From Mesorhizobium alhagi CCNWXJ12-2 (GTDB lineage Bacteria > Pseudomonadota > Alphaproteobacteria > Rhizobiales > Rhizobiaceae), in NCBI RefSeq assembly GCF_000236565.1, contig NZ_AHAM01000189.1, positions 1-53,313 on the forward strand: a DNA stretch of 53,313 nucleotides, in the 5' to 3' direction. The notes beneath the pieces are model-generated. The model did not search any database, was not told the DNA's origin, and was given only the letters and a program-made list of their open reading frames with translations. This document shows positions 8,418 through 17,273 of the stretch, piece by piece. Numbering within the stretch: the stretch's first letter is position 1; every line of letters starts with the position of its first letter. A program made the translations under genes and the position numbers.

Positions 8418-9776
8418 ATGCTGCACGCCATGTCGCGAAACACCGGGAAGCTTGGTGCGGCGCAAGCCGGATTGTTCGCCGACGATTATCTCGAGGAGCC
8501 TTATTGGTGGTCGGCGGCACCGCTTTCCGCTGCCGACGGGAACACAGTACCCGGCAGCCTTGACGGTAAGGCTGATGTTGTCATCGTTGGTGGCGGCATT
8601 ACGGGTCTGGTCGCCGCGCTGCATCTGGCGCGCTCGGGTTGTGACGTTGCAGTTCTCGATGCGCAGAGGATCGGCGAAGGCGCTGCACGGCGCAACGCCG
8701 GTTTCGTCGGTCGCACGCTCAAGCGGTCTGTTGAATGGCTGGCGGAAAGGTCGGGGCGCGAGCACGCGATGAAGGTCTATCGTGAGCTTGATGCCGCTCT
8801 CCATGGTGTCCAGGCCTTCGTCGAGCGTGAGCGTATCGAATGTCACTACCAGACCTGCGGCCGCTTCATTGCCGCCAATTCGAAAGCCCATTTTCGAGCT
8901 TTGATTGCCGAACTCGAACAGACCCGACAAGCCGTCGGGTTTGACTATTCTGTGGTCGAGAAACATGATGTTCATAAGGAAATCGCCTCCGACTGCTACC
9001 ATGGCGGCGCGGTCATTCCCGATCTCGGTTCGATTCACCCCGGGCTTTATCACGCGAGCCTTGTCCGCAAGGCGCTCGATGCCGGCGTTAGGTTGTACCC
9101 TCTTACGAACGTCGTGGGCGTCGATCATGGTGCGAGTGGGAAAACCATTCGAACTTCGAAAGGCGACATTGCTGCCCTTCATGTCGTCGTCGCCACCAAC
9201 GGCTATACGAGCCGTAACCTCAAATGGCTTGCAAGGCGGGTTATTCCTTTCCGTGGTTTTGTTATTGCAACCGAGCTGTTGCCACCGGAAACAATCGACA
9301 AAGTGATACCGCGCCGCCGCACCTATCTCGACACCAGGATGAACATCGATTTTATCCGCCCGGCGCCTGATTCAAGCCGCATTCTTTTTGGTGGCATGAC
9401 CGGTACGGCGAGTTCGACGGCGACGCCGCTCGCCGGCGCGCTCCGCGATCGCCTGGTGAAAATTCTGCCAGATCTCAAGGGCGTCCGCCTTAGTCGTGCC
9501 TGGACGGGGCACTGTGCCGGAACCTTCGATTTCATGCCCCATATCGGCACGAAGGACGGCGTGCACTTCGCCCTCGGCTATAACTTCGCAGGCATTCCTC
9601 TGGGAACACATTTCGGGGAGAAGATTGCAGCCCGAATTCTTCAACGAGGAGACACGTCATCTGTCTTCGATGTCGAAAAATTTCCTACGGCGCCATTCTT
9701 CAACGGCTCTCCGTGGTTCGTGCCCTTGGCTATGCGCTATTTCGACTGGCATGATGATCGAATCGCAAAAGGCTAG
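8418..9776 (+). CDS. FAD-dependent amine/amino acid oxidase (DAO family, PuuB-like)
   Basis: A 452-residue flavoprotein with the dinucleotide motif VVIVGGGITGL (54-64) followed by an acidic strand end near residue 81. C-terminal DAO-fold signatures include RILFGGMTG and FALGYNFAGIPLGTH. The N-terminal leader with YWW (30-32) resembles gamma-glutamylputrescine and related amine oxidoreductases. It starts 4 bases after permease 2, and AAAGG lies just upstream. The likely role is cytoplasmic oxidation of the imported amine or amino acid to an imine/aldehyde with release of ammonia. The substrate is not determined. Confidence 0.85.
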   Translation: MLHAMSRNTGKLGAAQAGLFADDYLEEPYWWSAAPLSAADGNTVPGSLDGKADVVIVGGGITGLVAALHLARSGCDVAVLDAQRIGEGAARRNAGFVGRTLKRSVEWLAERSGREHAMKVYRELDAALHGVQAFVERERIECHYQTCGRFIAANSKAHFRALIAELEQTRQAVGFDYSVVEKHDVHKEIASDCYHGGAVIPDLGSIHPGLYHASLVRKALDAGVRLYPLTNVVGVDHGASGKTIRTSKGDIAALHVVVATNGYTSRNLKWLARRVIPFRGFVIATELLPPETIDKVIPRRRTYLDTRMNIDFIRPAPDSSRILFGGMTGTASSTATPLAGALRDRLVKILPDLKGVRLSRAWTGHCAGTFDFMPHIGTKDGVHFALGYNFAGIPLGTHFGEKIAARILQRGDTSSVFDVEKFPTAPFFNGSPWFVPLAMRYFDWHDDRIAKG

Positions 9777-9788
9777 GGCGCATACATC

Positions 9789-10595
9789 ATGGCAAAGAGT
9801 ACGACGACCAAGGCGGCCACCGAAAAGCCCCTGGAGCGTTATGTGCGAATTCTTGAGATCGTCGCCGGTTTTCCGGATGGCATTTCAGGGACTGCCGTCG
9901 GCGAGATGCTCGATCTGCCGAAGGCCTCGGCCTACAGGCTGATGAAGAGCTTGGCTGATGTTGAGTTGATCGAGCCAAGCGGCCCAAAGACGGCCAATTT
10001 CAAGCTCGGACGACGGCTCGAAAGGCTGCTTTTTTCTGGCGCGAGCGACGAATGGTTCAAGGCCGTCGCACGCCCGACTTTACAAGAGCTCTCAGAAAAG
10101 ACCGGCCAAGCCTGCTTTATCGCACGACTGGCCGGCGACAGCGTCCGCAGCGTCGACATGGTCGCGCCCGACAATCTGGTGAGGGCCTACATCGTCCCGG
10201 GACATGAAATTCCAGCCCATGCCGGCGCCTCTGCCAAGGCGATCCTCGCCTTTCAGGACCCGAACTTCATCGCTTCAATGCTTGACAAGCCACTCAAGCG
10301 GTTCACGGCGGCGACCAAAGTCGACTTCGATGTTCTCGTGGAAGAGCTGCAACTCGTCCGCAAAACCGGCGTGGCCTATTGCATCGGAGAAGATGTGGAC
10401 GGATTTGCTGCGATCGCCGCCCCGATCAGGATCGACGGGCAGCGTACGCAGCATAGCCTATGCGTGACGGGAACGATCCAGGGGATCATCGACACAAACC
10501 GAGAACTTAATGTTGCACTGGTCAGGCGCATGGCGGAGAAACTTTCCAAGATTCTCGAGAAACAATTCCAGCAGACGTTGAAAATTGCAGTTTGA
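9789..10595 (+). CDS. IclR-family transcriptional regulator
   Basis: A 268-residue regulator. The N-terminal winged helix (about 15-80) contains GTAVGEMLDLPKASAYRLMKSL, and the C-terminal IclR effector domain (about 95-260) contains VPGHEIPAHAGASAKAILA and GVAYCIGEDVDGFAAIAAPI. It is the last gene of the transporter operon, 12 bases after the oxidase. It is the best candidate to bind the repeated motif upstream of 4122 and 10852. A TTCTCGAGAA palindrome within its own 3' end is probably coincidental. Confidence 0.9.
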   Translation: MAKSTTTKAATEKPLERYVRILEIVAGFPDGISGTAVGEMLDLPKASAYRLMKSLADVELIEPSGPKTANFKLGRRLERLLFSGASDEWFKAVARPTLQELSEKTGQACFIARLAGDSVRSVDMVAPDNLVRAYIVPGHEIPAHAGASAKAILAFQDPNFIASMLDKPLKRFTAATKVDFDVLVEELQLVRKTGVAYCIGEDVDGFAAIAAPIRIDGQRTQHSLCVTGTIQGIIDTNRELNVALVRRMAEKLSKILEKQFQQTLKIAV

Positions 10596-10804
10596 ATTCA
10601 GGTATCCGCGGTTATCAAGCAGCGTTCGGTAGCAGCCGAAGCGATTCGATTGGCATGCGTCATTGACAGTATTGAATGTCCTGCGTGAAATCTGCAAACT
10701 AGGCATAAAACATTTCTAACAAATACCATTGAGGCACTCGCTTACAGAGCAGCGAGTTTCGAGGGGCACGATTCATCTTGACAGAAAGCGGCCGGCAATC
10801 TATT

Positions 10805-10841
10805 TTCTCGTTAATTGAAATATCATATCGATTATCGAGAA
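10805..10841 (+). promoter_or_regulatory. Predicted operator upstream of the aldehyde dehydrogenase
   Basis: TTCTCGTTAAT (10805-10815) and ATTATCGAGAA (10831-10841) form an 11-bp inverted repeat with one mismatch and a 15-base spacer. The same strings occur before the transporter operon at 4083-4099. The right arm runs into the ribosome-binding site (AAGGTGAT) of the gene starting at 10852, so binding here would block translation initiation or transcription. The remaining gap, 10596-10804, has no recognisable gene. Confidence 0.55.
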
Positions 10842-10851
10842 AGGTGATCCC

Positions 10852-12342
10852 ATGAGCGTGATCGACTGGCGTCAAGCCGCTTCAAATCTCAATTTCCGCA
10901 ATCAGGCGTTTATTGACGGCAAATTTGTCGACGCAGTATCCGGGGGCGTCTTCGATGCGATCAATCCTGCCGATGGGACAACGCTCGCCCAAATAGCGTC
11001 GTGCGACGCGGCGGATGTCGACCTGGCCGTACGCTCCGCGCGCAAGGCTTTCGATGCTGGCTCCTGGTCGCGGCGCTCGCCGAGCGAGCGCAAGAAAGTG
11101 CTGCAACGGTTCGCCGATCTGATGCATCAGCACGGGGATGAACTGGCCCTGCTCGAGACCTTGAACATGGGCAAGCCGATCTCTGACGCACGGTCCATCG
11201 ATGTCCCGGCATCGGCCAATACGATCGCCTGGTACGCCGAGGCGATCGACAAGATCTACGACGAGATTGCTCCGACCGGCAGCGGTGCACTGGGCATGAT
11301 TACCCGCGAGCCCGTTGGCGTCGTGGCTGCGGTTGTTCCATGGAATTTTCCTTTGCTGATGGCATGCTGGAAACTCGGGCCAGCGCTCGCGGCAGGCAAC
11401 TCAGTCATTCTCAAACCGGCCGAGCAGTCGCCGCTTTCCGCGATCCGGCTCGCGGAGCTCGCGGCGGAGGCCGGCATTCCGGATGGGGTGTTCAACGTGG
11501 TCACCGGCCTTGGCGAGACTGCGGGTAGGGCGCTTGGCCTTCACTTGGATGTGGACGCGGTGACGTTCACTGGCTCGACTGAAGTCGGCAAGCTCTTCAT
11601 GAGCTATTCTGCCCAGTCGAATATGAAGCGCATCGCGCTCGAATGCGGAGGCAAAACCCCACATATTGTCATGGCCGACTGTGGCAACCTGGACGAAGCT
11701 GCGACGGCGGCGGCCTATGGCATCTTCTTCAACCAGGGTGAAGTCTGTAACGCCGGGTCACGTCTGCTGGTCGACGCCAAGATCAAGGATGTGTTTATCG
11801 AGAAGGTTATTGCTGTCGGGAAAACGCTTACGGTTGGCAATCCCCTCGATGCCGCCACGAAGCTTGGCGCCATGGTCAGCCAAGTTCAAATGCAACGGGT
11901 GCTCGACTACATCGATGTCGGCGCCAAGGAAGGCGCCGAGCTCAGATCCGGCGGCAGCCGCGTCCTCAGCGAGACAGGCGGCTATTATATCGAGCCGACC
12001 GTCTTCGACAACGTCAGCAACAAGATGCGGATTGCGCAGGAGGAGATCTTCGGCCCCGTCCTCGCCACCATCTCCTTCTCCGGGGTGGAGGAAGCGGTCG
12101 CGCTCGCCAACGACACCATCTACGGTCTCGCCGCCGCAGTTTGGACTGACAATATCGACATCGCGCTGTCCACCGCGCGTCGGTTGAGGGCAGGCTCGGT
12201 CTGGGTCAACAACTTCGACGAGAGCAACATTACGATGCCCTTTGGCGGTTACAAACAGTCGGGCTTCGGTCGGGACAAATCTTTGCACGCGATCGACAAA
12301 TACACCGAGCTCAAGGCGACCTGGATCAAGATCCGCGCTTAG
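10852..12342 (+). CDS. NAD(P)-dependent aldehyde dehydrogenase (PuuC-like)
   Basis: A 496-residue ALDH of normal length. Oxyanion Asn165 is in VPWNFPL, the general base Glu264 in LECGGK, and the catalytic Cys299 in NQGEVCNAG. The coenzyme motif GSTEVGK lies near residue 243. The sequence resembles gamma-glutamyl-gamma-aminobutyraldehyde or aminoaldehyde dehydrogenases. It would oxidise the aldehyde left by the flavin oxidase to a carboxylic acid. The shared operator motif ties it to the transporter operon. Confidence 0.9.
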   Translation: MSVIDWRQAASNLNFRNQAFIDGKFVDAVSGGVFDAINPADGTTLAQIASCDAADVDLAVRSARKAFDAGSWSRRSPSERKKVLQRFADLMHQHGDELALLETLNMGKPISDARSIDVPASANTIAWYAEAIDKIYDEIAPTGSGALGMITREPVGVVAAVVPWNFPLLMACWKLGPALAAGNSVILKPAEQSPLSAIRLAELAAEAGIPDGVFNVVTGLGETAGRALGLHLDVDAVTFTGSTEVGKLFMSYSAQSNMKRIALECGGKTPHIVMADCGNLDEAATAAAYGIFFNQGEVCNAGSRLLVDAKIKDVFIEKVIAVGKTLTVGNPLDAATKLGAMVSQVQMQRVLDYIDVGAKEGAELRSGGSRVLSETGGYYIEPTVFDNVSNKMRIAQEEIFGPVLATISFSGVEEAVALANDTIYGLAAAVWTDNIDIALSTARRLRAGSVWVNNFDESNITMPFGGYKQSGFGRDKSLHAIDKYTELKATWIKIRA

Positions 12343-12416
12343 CCGTCCTCTCGGCTGCAACCAATGACAAAGCACGCCGGCCTCGCTCTTTGACGCTAGG
12401 CCAGAAAGAGCCATGC

Positions 12417-14462
12417 ATGCGGGATCCACGCTTCGATATCCTGTTCCAGCCGGTGCAGATCGGACCTGTTGGCGCCCGCAACCGCTTCTATCAGACGCCT
12501 CATTGCAACGGCATGGGCAATTTGCGTCCGCAAGCCCATGCGGCGATGCGCGGCATCAAGGCGGAGGGCGGGTGGGCAGTGGTCAATACAGAACACTGCT
12601 CGGTCCATCCGTCCGGCGATCTGATGCCGGAAGTTCTGCAGATGCTGTGGGATGACGGCGATATTCCGCCGCTCGCCCTCATGGTCGAAGCGGTGCACGA
12701 GCACGGTTCGCTCGCCGGCGTGCAACTCGCCTATCCCGCATATTACAATGCCAATCGCATGACCCGCGACGTACCGCTTGGGCCGATGGATCGGCCGGTC
12801 AGCGGGCATCATCCGGTGCAGGTCCGCGCCATGGACAAATCTGACATCAAGGCGCTCCTGGGTTGGTGGAAGGCGGCGGCGCAACGCGCGCGCAAGGCAG
12901 GCTTCGATATTCTCAACGTCGACAGCAATTTCTCCACCATCGCCTTCCAATTCATTTCGCCCCGCAATCAGCGCACGGACGAGTACGGCGGTTCTCTGAA
13001 GAATCGGGTTCGCCTGCTGAAAGAATTGATCGAGGTGACGCGCGAGGGCGGCGGTGATGCCTGTGCCGTCAGCGTAAGGCTGATCATCGACGAACTGTTC
13101 GGGCCGGAAGGGCTCCGCGCCGCAGAGGAAGGCATAGAGGCCATCGGCATGCTCGCCGAACTGCCCGACCTGTGGGATCTCGTCGTCGGAACGTGGGCTG
13201 ACGATTCGCCGACCTCGCGCTTCGCGGCGGAGAACGACCATGAGCCGTTCATGGTCGGGATCAAGGCGGTCACCACCAAGCCGGTCGTGGGTGTCGGGCG
13301 CTTCACCTCGCCCGACACGATGGCGAGCCTTGTCCGTCGTGGCGTGCTCGACATGATCGGGGCTGCGCGTCCCTCGATCGCCGATCCCTTTCTGCCAAAG
13401 AAGATCGAAGAGGGGCGCTATGAGGATATCCGGGAATGCATCGGCTGCAACATCTGTGTGTCGAGCCATTTCGCCATGACGAACCTTCGCTGCACCCAGA
13501 ATCCGACCATGGGCGAAGAATGGCGCCGCGGCTGGCATCCCGAGCGAATTGCCGGGAAATCGAGCAATGCGACTGTGCTCGTAATCGGCGGTGGGCCGGC
13601 CGGTCTTGAATGCGCCCGGGCTCTCGGCGAACGCGGCTATGGCGTGACCTTGGCCGAGCGGGAGAGTCGTCTTGGCGGTCGCGTCACGCTCGAAGGCGAA
13701 CTGCCGGGCCTTCGTGAATGGCTGAGGGTCCGCGACTGGCGCGTTACACAGATCGACAAGCTGGCGAATGTCGGCGTTTATCTCCAAAGCGATCTGGGAA
13801 TCGCCGACATTCTCGAATTTGACGCCGACGAAGTCGTTCTGGCGACAGGATCGCGATGGCGCAGAGATGGCATCGGACGCGCGGCGTTCAAGCCGCTTGC
13901 ACTGTCATCCGGCCCGCCTGTGTTCACGCCGGATGATGTCATGGGCGGCAACATTCCCTCGGGCCGAATCATCGTCTATGACGACGATCACTATTACATG
14001 GGCGCCGTCATCGCCGAGAAGCTGGCCGTTGCCGGCAACGAAATTACGCTGGTGACACCGGCGGCGGATGTCTCGTCCTTCACCGTCAATACGCTTGAGA
14101 ACATCCGGACGGCAAAGCGGCTTCATGAGCGCGGCGTGGTGATGGTTACGCACAAGGCGCTCGTCGGCACGCAGGACGATCAGGCGCTCCTCGTCGATGC
14201 GCGGACGGGCGCGGGCGAGCATAGAGAAGCCGACGCGCTTGTCCTCGTTACGGCGCGGCTCCCTCGCACCGAACTCTTCACCGCGTTGACCGCGCGCATC
14301 GAGGAGCGACAGGCAGGCCGGCTGCGACGCGTTTCACGCATTGGCGATTGCGAAGCGCCGGCTGCGATCTTTGCGGCCGTCCACTCAGGCCACCGCTTTG
14401 CGCAAGAATTCGAGAACGACCACCCGATCTTGCGCCGTGAGCGGATCAACCTTACTGCCTAA
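12417..14462 (+). CDS. Trimethylamine/dimethylamine dehydrogenase-like FMN and 4Fe-4S flavoprotein
   Basis: A 681-residue three-domain enzyme. The N-terminal TIM barrel (about 1-335) binds FMN. Cys30 in FYQTPHC aligns with the cysteine that anchors 6-S-cysteinyl-FMN in trimethylamine dehydrogenase. The 4Fe-4S cysteines are 341, 344, 347 and 359 (ECIGCNIC...RC). A nucleotide-binding domain follows with VLVIGGGPAGLE (about 383-394). Against remembered TMADH, the aromatic bowl is altered: Tyr60 is His60, Trp355 is His351, while the Trp264 counterpart is kept in TWADDSPTSRF. It probably oxidises a different secondary or tertiary amine. ATG at 12417 is preferred (AGAAAGAG upstream) over a TTG at 12390. 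Confidence 0.85.
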   Translation: MRDPRFDILFQPVQIGPVGARNRFYQTPHCNGMGNLRPQAHAAMRGIKAEGGWAVVNTEHCSVHPSGDLMPEVLQMLWDDGDIPPLALMVEAVHEHGSLAGVQLAYPAYYNANRMTRDVPLGPMDRPVSGHHPVQVRAMDKSDIKALLGWWKAAAQRARKAGFDILNVDSNFSTIAFQFISPRNQRTDEYGGSLKNRVRLLKELIEVTREGGGDACAVSVRLIIDELFGPEGLRAAEEGIEAIGMLAELPDLWDLVVGTWADDSPTSRFAAENDHEPFMVGIKAVTTKPVVGVGRFTSPDTMASLVRRGVLDMIGAARPSIADPFLPKKIEEGRYEDIRECIGCNICVSSHFAMTNLRCTQNPTMGEEWRRGWHPERIAGKSSNATVLVIGGGPAGLECARALGERGYGVTLAERESRLGGRVTLEGELPGLREWLRVRDWRVTQIDKLANVGVYLQSDLGIADILEFDADEVVLATGSRWRRDGIGRAAFKPLALSSGPPVFTPDDVMGGNIPSGRIIVYDDDHYYMGAVIAEKLAVAGNEITLVTPAADVSSFTVNTLENIRTAKRLHERGVVMVTHKALVGTQDDQALLVDARTGAGEHREADALVLVTARLPRTELFTALTARIEERQAGRLRRVSRIGDCEAPAAIFAAVHSGHRFAQEFENDHPILRRERINLTA

Positions 14463-14488
14463 CAACAAGACCGAGCAAAGAGCGCCCC

Positions 14489-15802
14489 ATGTCAGTCCCG
14501 TCCTCCCCAAACTCCGAAAAGCTCTATGCCCGCGCTCTCCAGGTCATGCCTGGGGGAAATACGCGTACGACGGTCTATCGAGCACCCCATCAGATCTATG
14601 CCAAGCGCGGTGATGGCTGCCGCATCACTGACGTGGACGGCACCGTGCGGATCGACGCCCTGGGGAACTTCACTGCCCTGATACATGGCTATGGCAATCG
14701 CCATATCCTGGAGGCGGCGACCCGGCAGCTCGAAGCCGGAACGTGTTTCGGAGCGCCCACCGAGAGCGAGATCCGGCTGTCAGAGATACTCTGCGAGCGC
14801 CTGCCCTCTGTCGAGCAGCTTCGCTACACCAATTCCGGCACTGAAGCGGTGATGAATGCAATCAAGGCCGCGCGTGCCTATACCGGCCGACCAAAGATCG
14901 CAAAATGCGAGGGTGCCTACCACGGGACCTACGACCCGGCCGAGACAAGTCAGGACGCCAGCCCCGCTACCTGGGGCGATATCGACAGACCGGGATCCGT
15001 GCCGACCGCCAAAGGGACACCCCAGGGGGTGCTTGACGACGTCGTCGTCATTCCATTCAACAATACCCAGGTCGCTGAGGCGATCCTACGTGCTAGCGGC
15101 AACAATCTCGCGGCCGTGCTCGTCGATGTCATGCCCAACCGCGCGGGCCTGGTGCCGGCCACGCCCGAATTTTTGGCGATGCTGCGGCGAGTCACGCGAG
15201 AACTCGGGGCACTGCTGATTCTCGACGAGGTCATCACATTTCGCCTTGGCTACAATGGCGCGCAAGGTCGTTTCGACATCGACCCGGACATTACGACACT
15301 CGGTAAAGTTATCGGGGGCGGCTTTGCGATCGGCGCCATTGGCGGCCGTGCGGAAGTTATGTCGGTGTTCGATCCGAGCAAGGGAGCGCCCGCCGTGCCA
15401 CACGGCGGCACGTTCAGCGCCAACCCTATGTCGATGTCAGCTGGAATCGCAGCGATCGAGGAACTGACGCCTGCCGCTTTCGAGAAACTTGAGGCACTCG
15501 GCGATCGCTTTGACCAAGGTATTCGTACTTGTTTTACCCGAAATGGAATCCAGGGGCAGGTTACGGGATTGGGTTCACTTCGACGTGTCCATCTGACAGA
15601 CGCCCCGCTGAGCGACTATCGCTCAACATTTGCTGCGGCAGATGGCCCTACGCGCGTATCTGCTCTTGCAAAGGCGTTATTCGACGAAGGTGTAATTATC
15701 GCAGGCAACGGGCTCTTGGCGTTCTCCACAGCCATGGAAGAGGCCGACGTTGATGAAATAATACGAGGCTTCGACCGAGTCTTGCTGCCGTTCACGCGAT
15801 GA
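14489..15802 (+). CDS. Class III PLP aminotransferase (glutamate-1-semialdehyde mutase/beta-amino acid transaminase type)
   Basis: A 437-residue fold-type I enzyme. RYTNSGTEA (about 113-121) binds the PLP phosphate, LDEVITFR provides the Asp for the pyridine nitrogen, and Lys273 in TLGKVIGGG is the Schiff-base lysine. Overall it resembles HemL and, notably, the beta-amino acid transaminases that share the LDEV(I/M)T(F/S)R and TLGK signatures. Lying next to a beta-keto acid cleavage enzyme, it is inferred to convert a beta-amino acid to a beta-keto acid. A HemL role is unlikely in this context. Confidence 0.87.
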   Translation: MSVPSSPNSEKLYARALQVMPGGNTRTTVYRAPHQIYAKRGDGCRITDVDGTVRIDALGNFTALIHGYGNRHILEAATRQLEAGTCFGAPTESEIRLSEILCERLPSVEQLRYTNSGTEAVMNAIKAARAYTGRPKIAKCEGAYHGTYDPAETSQDASPATWGDIDRPGSVPTAKGTPQGVLDDVVVIPFNNTQVAEAILRASGNNLAAVLVDVMPNRAGLVPATPEFLAMLRRVTRELGALLILDEVITFRLGYNGAQGRFDIDPDITTLGKVIGGGFAIGAIGGRAEVMSVFDPSKGAPAVPHGGTFSANPMSMSAGIAAIEELTPAAFEKLEALGDRFDQGIRTCFTRNGIQGQVTGLGSLRRVHLTDAPLSDYRSTFAAADGPTRVSALAKALFDEGVIIAGNGLLAFSTAMEEADVDEIIRGFDRVLLPFTR

Positions 15803-15840
15803 AATCGGCGGAGAACCCCCGGCATCTTAAGGAGCGCCAC

Positions 15841-16227
15841 ATGACGAGAGCCAAGGTCCCCGTGAATAACAGCTGGGGGGAGGCCATCGGTTACTCCCGG
15901 GCGATCCGTGCCGGGAACATCATTATCGTATCGGGCACCACTGCCACGGGACCTGACGGCTCACTTCATCCGGGTGACGCAGAAGGGCAGACCATCGAGA
16001 TACTGGACCGCATTGGTGCTGTGCTGCGCGAGCTCGATGCTTCGATCGATGATGTTGTCGAGACGCGTATTTTCCTGCGCAATATGAGCGATTGGGAAGC
16101 GGTTGGGAAAGCCCACGGCGCTGTCTTCGATAAGATCCGCCCGTCAACGACGATGGTGCAGGCGGGAGCACTCATCGACGATAGCCTTCTCGTGGAAATC
16201 GCCGCCACAGCCATCCTCGCGGACTAA
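15841..16227 (+). CDS. RidA family protein (enamine/imine deaminase-like)
   Basis: A 128-residue protein with the YjgF/YER057c/UK114 fold: an N-terminal [18 protein letters not shown] strand region, then [30 protein letters not shown], and the C-terminal [11 protein letters not shown]. Start at 15841 behind AAGGAGCG. RidA proteins hydrolyse reactive enamines and imines made by PLP and flavin enzymes, which fits its place between an aminotransferase and BKACE and downstream of two amine oxidases. Confidence 0.9.
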   Translation: MTRAKVPVNNSWGEAIGYSRAIRAGNIIIVSGTTATGPDGSLHPGDAEGQTIEILDRIGAVLRELDASIDDVVETRIFLRNMSDWEAVGKAHGAVFDKIRPSTTMVQAGALIDDSLLVEIAATAILAD

Positions 16228-16237
16228 GGGAGGTCGT

Positions 16238-17113
16238 ATGTCTAAGGGCACCATCATCACTTGCGCCGTGACCGGAAGCCTCACGAGGCCGGAGGACAAT
16301 GGCAATTTGCCGGTAACGCCTGAACAGATTGCGGTTTCAGCTCTCGAGGCTGCTGACGCTGGCGCGGCCATTCTGCACCTGCACGTCCGCCATCCCGATG
16401 GTCGGCCGTCCATGGAACTCGACCATTACCGAGAACTCGTTCGACTAATCCGCGTCAAGAACACGGAGGTAATCCTTAACATTACGACTGGCCCTGGTGG
16501 CCGATTTCAGCCCGGTGAGGAAGACCCCAAGATTGCAGGCCCGCGTACGAATTTTGTCACCGCTGAACGTCGCGTCGAACATATCCGGGATTTGCGGCCC
16601 GATGTCTGCACGCTCGACCTCAATACGATGACATTCGGCAGCGAGATCGTGATCAATACCCCGCCCTACGTCAAGAAAATGGCCGAGATCATCTATGACT
16701 GCGGGGTGCGACCCGAATTCGAGCTTTTCGACAGCGGGGACATCAGCCTGCTCAATGACTTTCTCGCAAGCGGCGTGTTTCGCGGGCCGCCACTCGCAAG
16801 CCTTGTGCTAGGCGTAAAATACGGCTTCACGACCACACCCGAGACCATGATGTTCGCCCGCAACATGCTGCCGCAGGACGCAATTTGGACCGGTTTTGGC
16901 ATTGGCCGTGCCGCTTATCCCATGCTGCTACAATCTTACCTGCTGGGTGGCCACGTCCGCATCGGCATGGAAGACACCGTCCGAATGTCTCGAACCGAAC
17001 TCGTGAAGAGCAATGCCGAACTCGTAGACAAAGCGAAGTGGCTCCTGGAAAGTGTTGGTGCGACGATCGCAAGCCCAGAGTGGGCAAGGTCTAAGCTTAG
17101 ATTGGATAGTTAG
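16238..17113 (+). CDS. Beta-keto acid cleavage enzyme (BKACE family, DUF849)
   Basis: A 291-residue TIM-barrel enzyme. The family zinc ligands are visible as His47 and His49 in [10 protein letters not shown] and Glu245 in RIGMEDT. The substrate-side motif LNITTGPGG lies around residue 80. Known members condense a beta-keto acid with acetyl-CoA and split it into acetoacetate plus a shorter CoA ester, as in lysine fermentation and dehydrocarnitine cleavage. The start at 16238 has GGGAGG upstream; a longer frame overlapping RidA is an artefact. It likely acts on the product of the aminotransferase. Confidence 0.9.
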   Translation: MSKGTIITCAVTGSLTRPEDNGNLPVTPEQIAVSALEAADAGAAILHLHVRHPDGRPSMELDHYRELVRLIRVKNTEVILNITTGPGGRFQPGEEDPKIAGPRTNFVTAERRVEHIRDLRPDVCTLDLNTMTFGSEIVINTPPYVKKMAEIIYDCGVRPEFELFDSGDISLLNDFLASGVFRGPPLASLVLGVKYGFTTTPETMMFARNMLPQDAIWTGFGIGRAAYPMLLQSYLLGGHVRIGMEDTVRMSRTELVKSNAELVDKAKWLLESVGATIASPEWARSKLRLDS

Positions 17114-17273
17114 CTCCGCTTTCAGATTGCGCCGTACGTAATCTAGGAGAGGCCGGGTAGTGCGAGGGAACGACATACCCGCCGCTTAGCAAACAAGATT
17201 TAGAAGCGGTGTGAAGGACTGCCTTCCAAACAATGCCGCTGGACAAAATGCATTGGTTGAGGAGATCGAAACC

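Noticed and set aside
10552-10561. TTCTCGAGAA palindrome inside the 3' end of the IclR gene, resembling the operator half-sites
   Set aside because: It lies in coding sequence, is short, and lacks the TTAAT/ATTAT extension shared by the two promoter sites.
12341-12356. AGCCG-TCCTCT-CGGCT hairpin right after the aldehyde dehydrogenase as a terminator
   Set aside because: Only five base pairs and no T tract follows; it overlaps the stop codon region and is not convincing.
12396-13787. 463-codon minus-strand frame opposite the TMADH-like gene
   Set aside because: High-GC antisense shadow; the plus strand has the flavin and cluster motifs in order.
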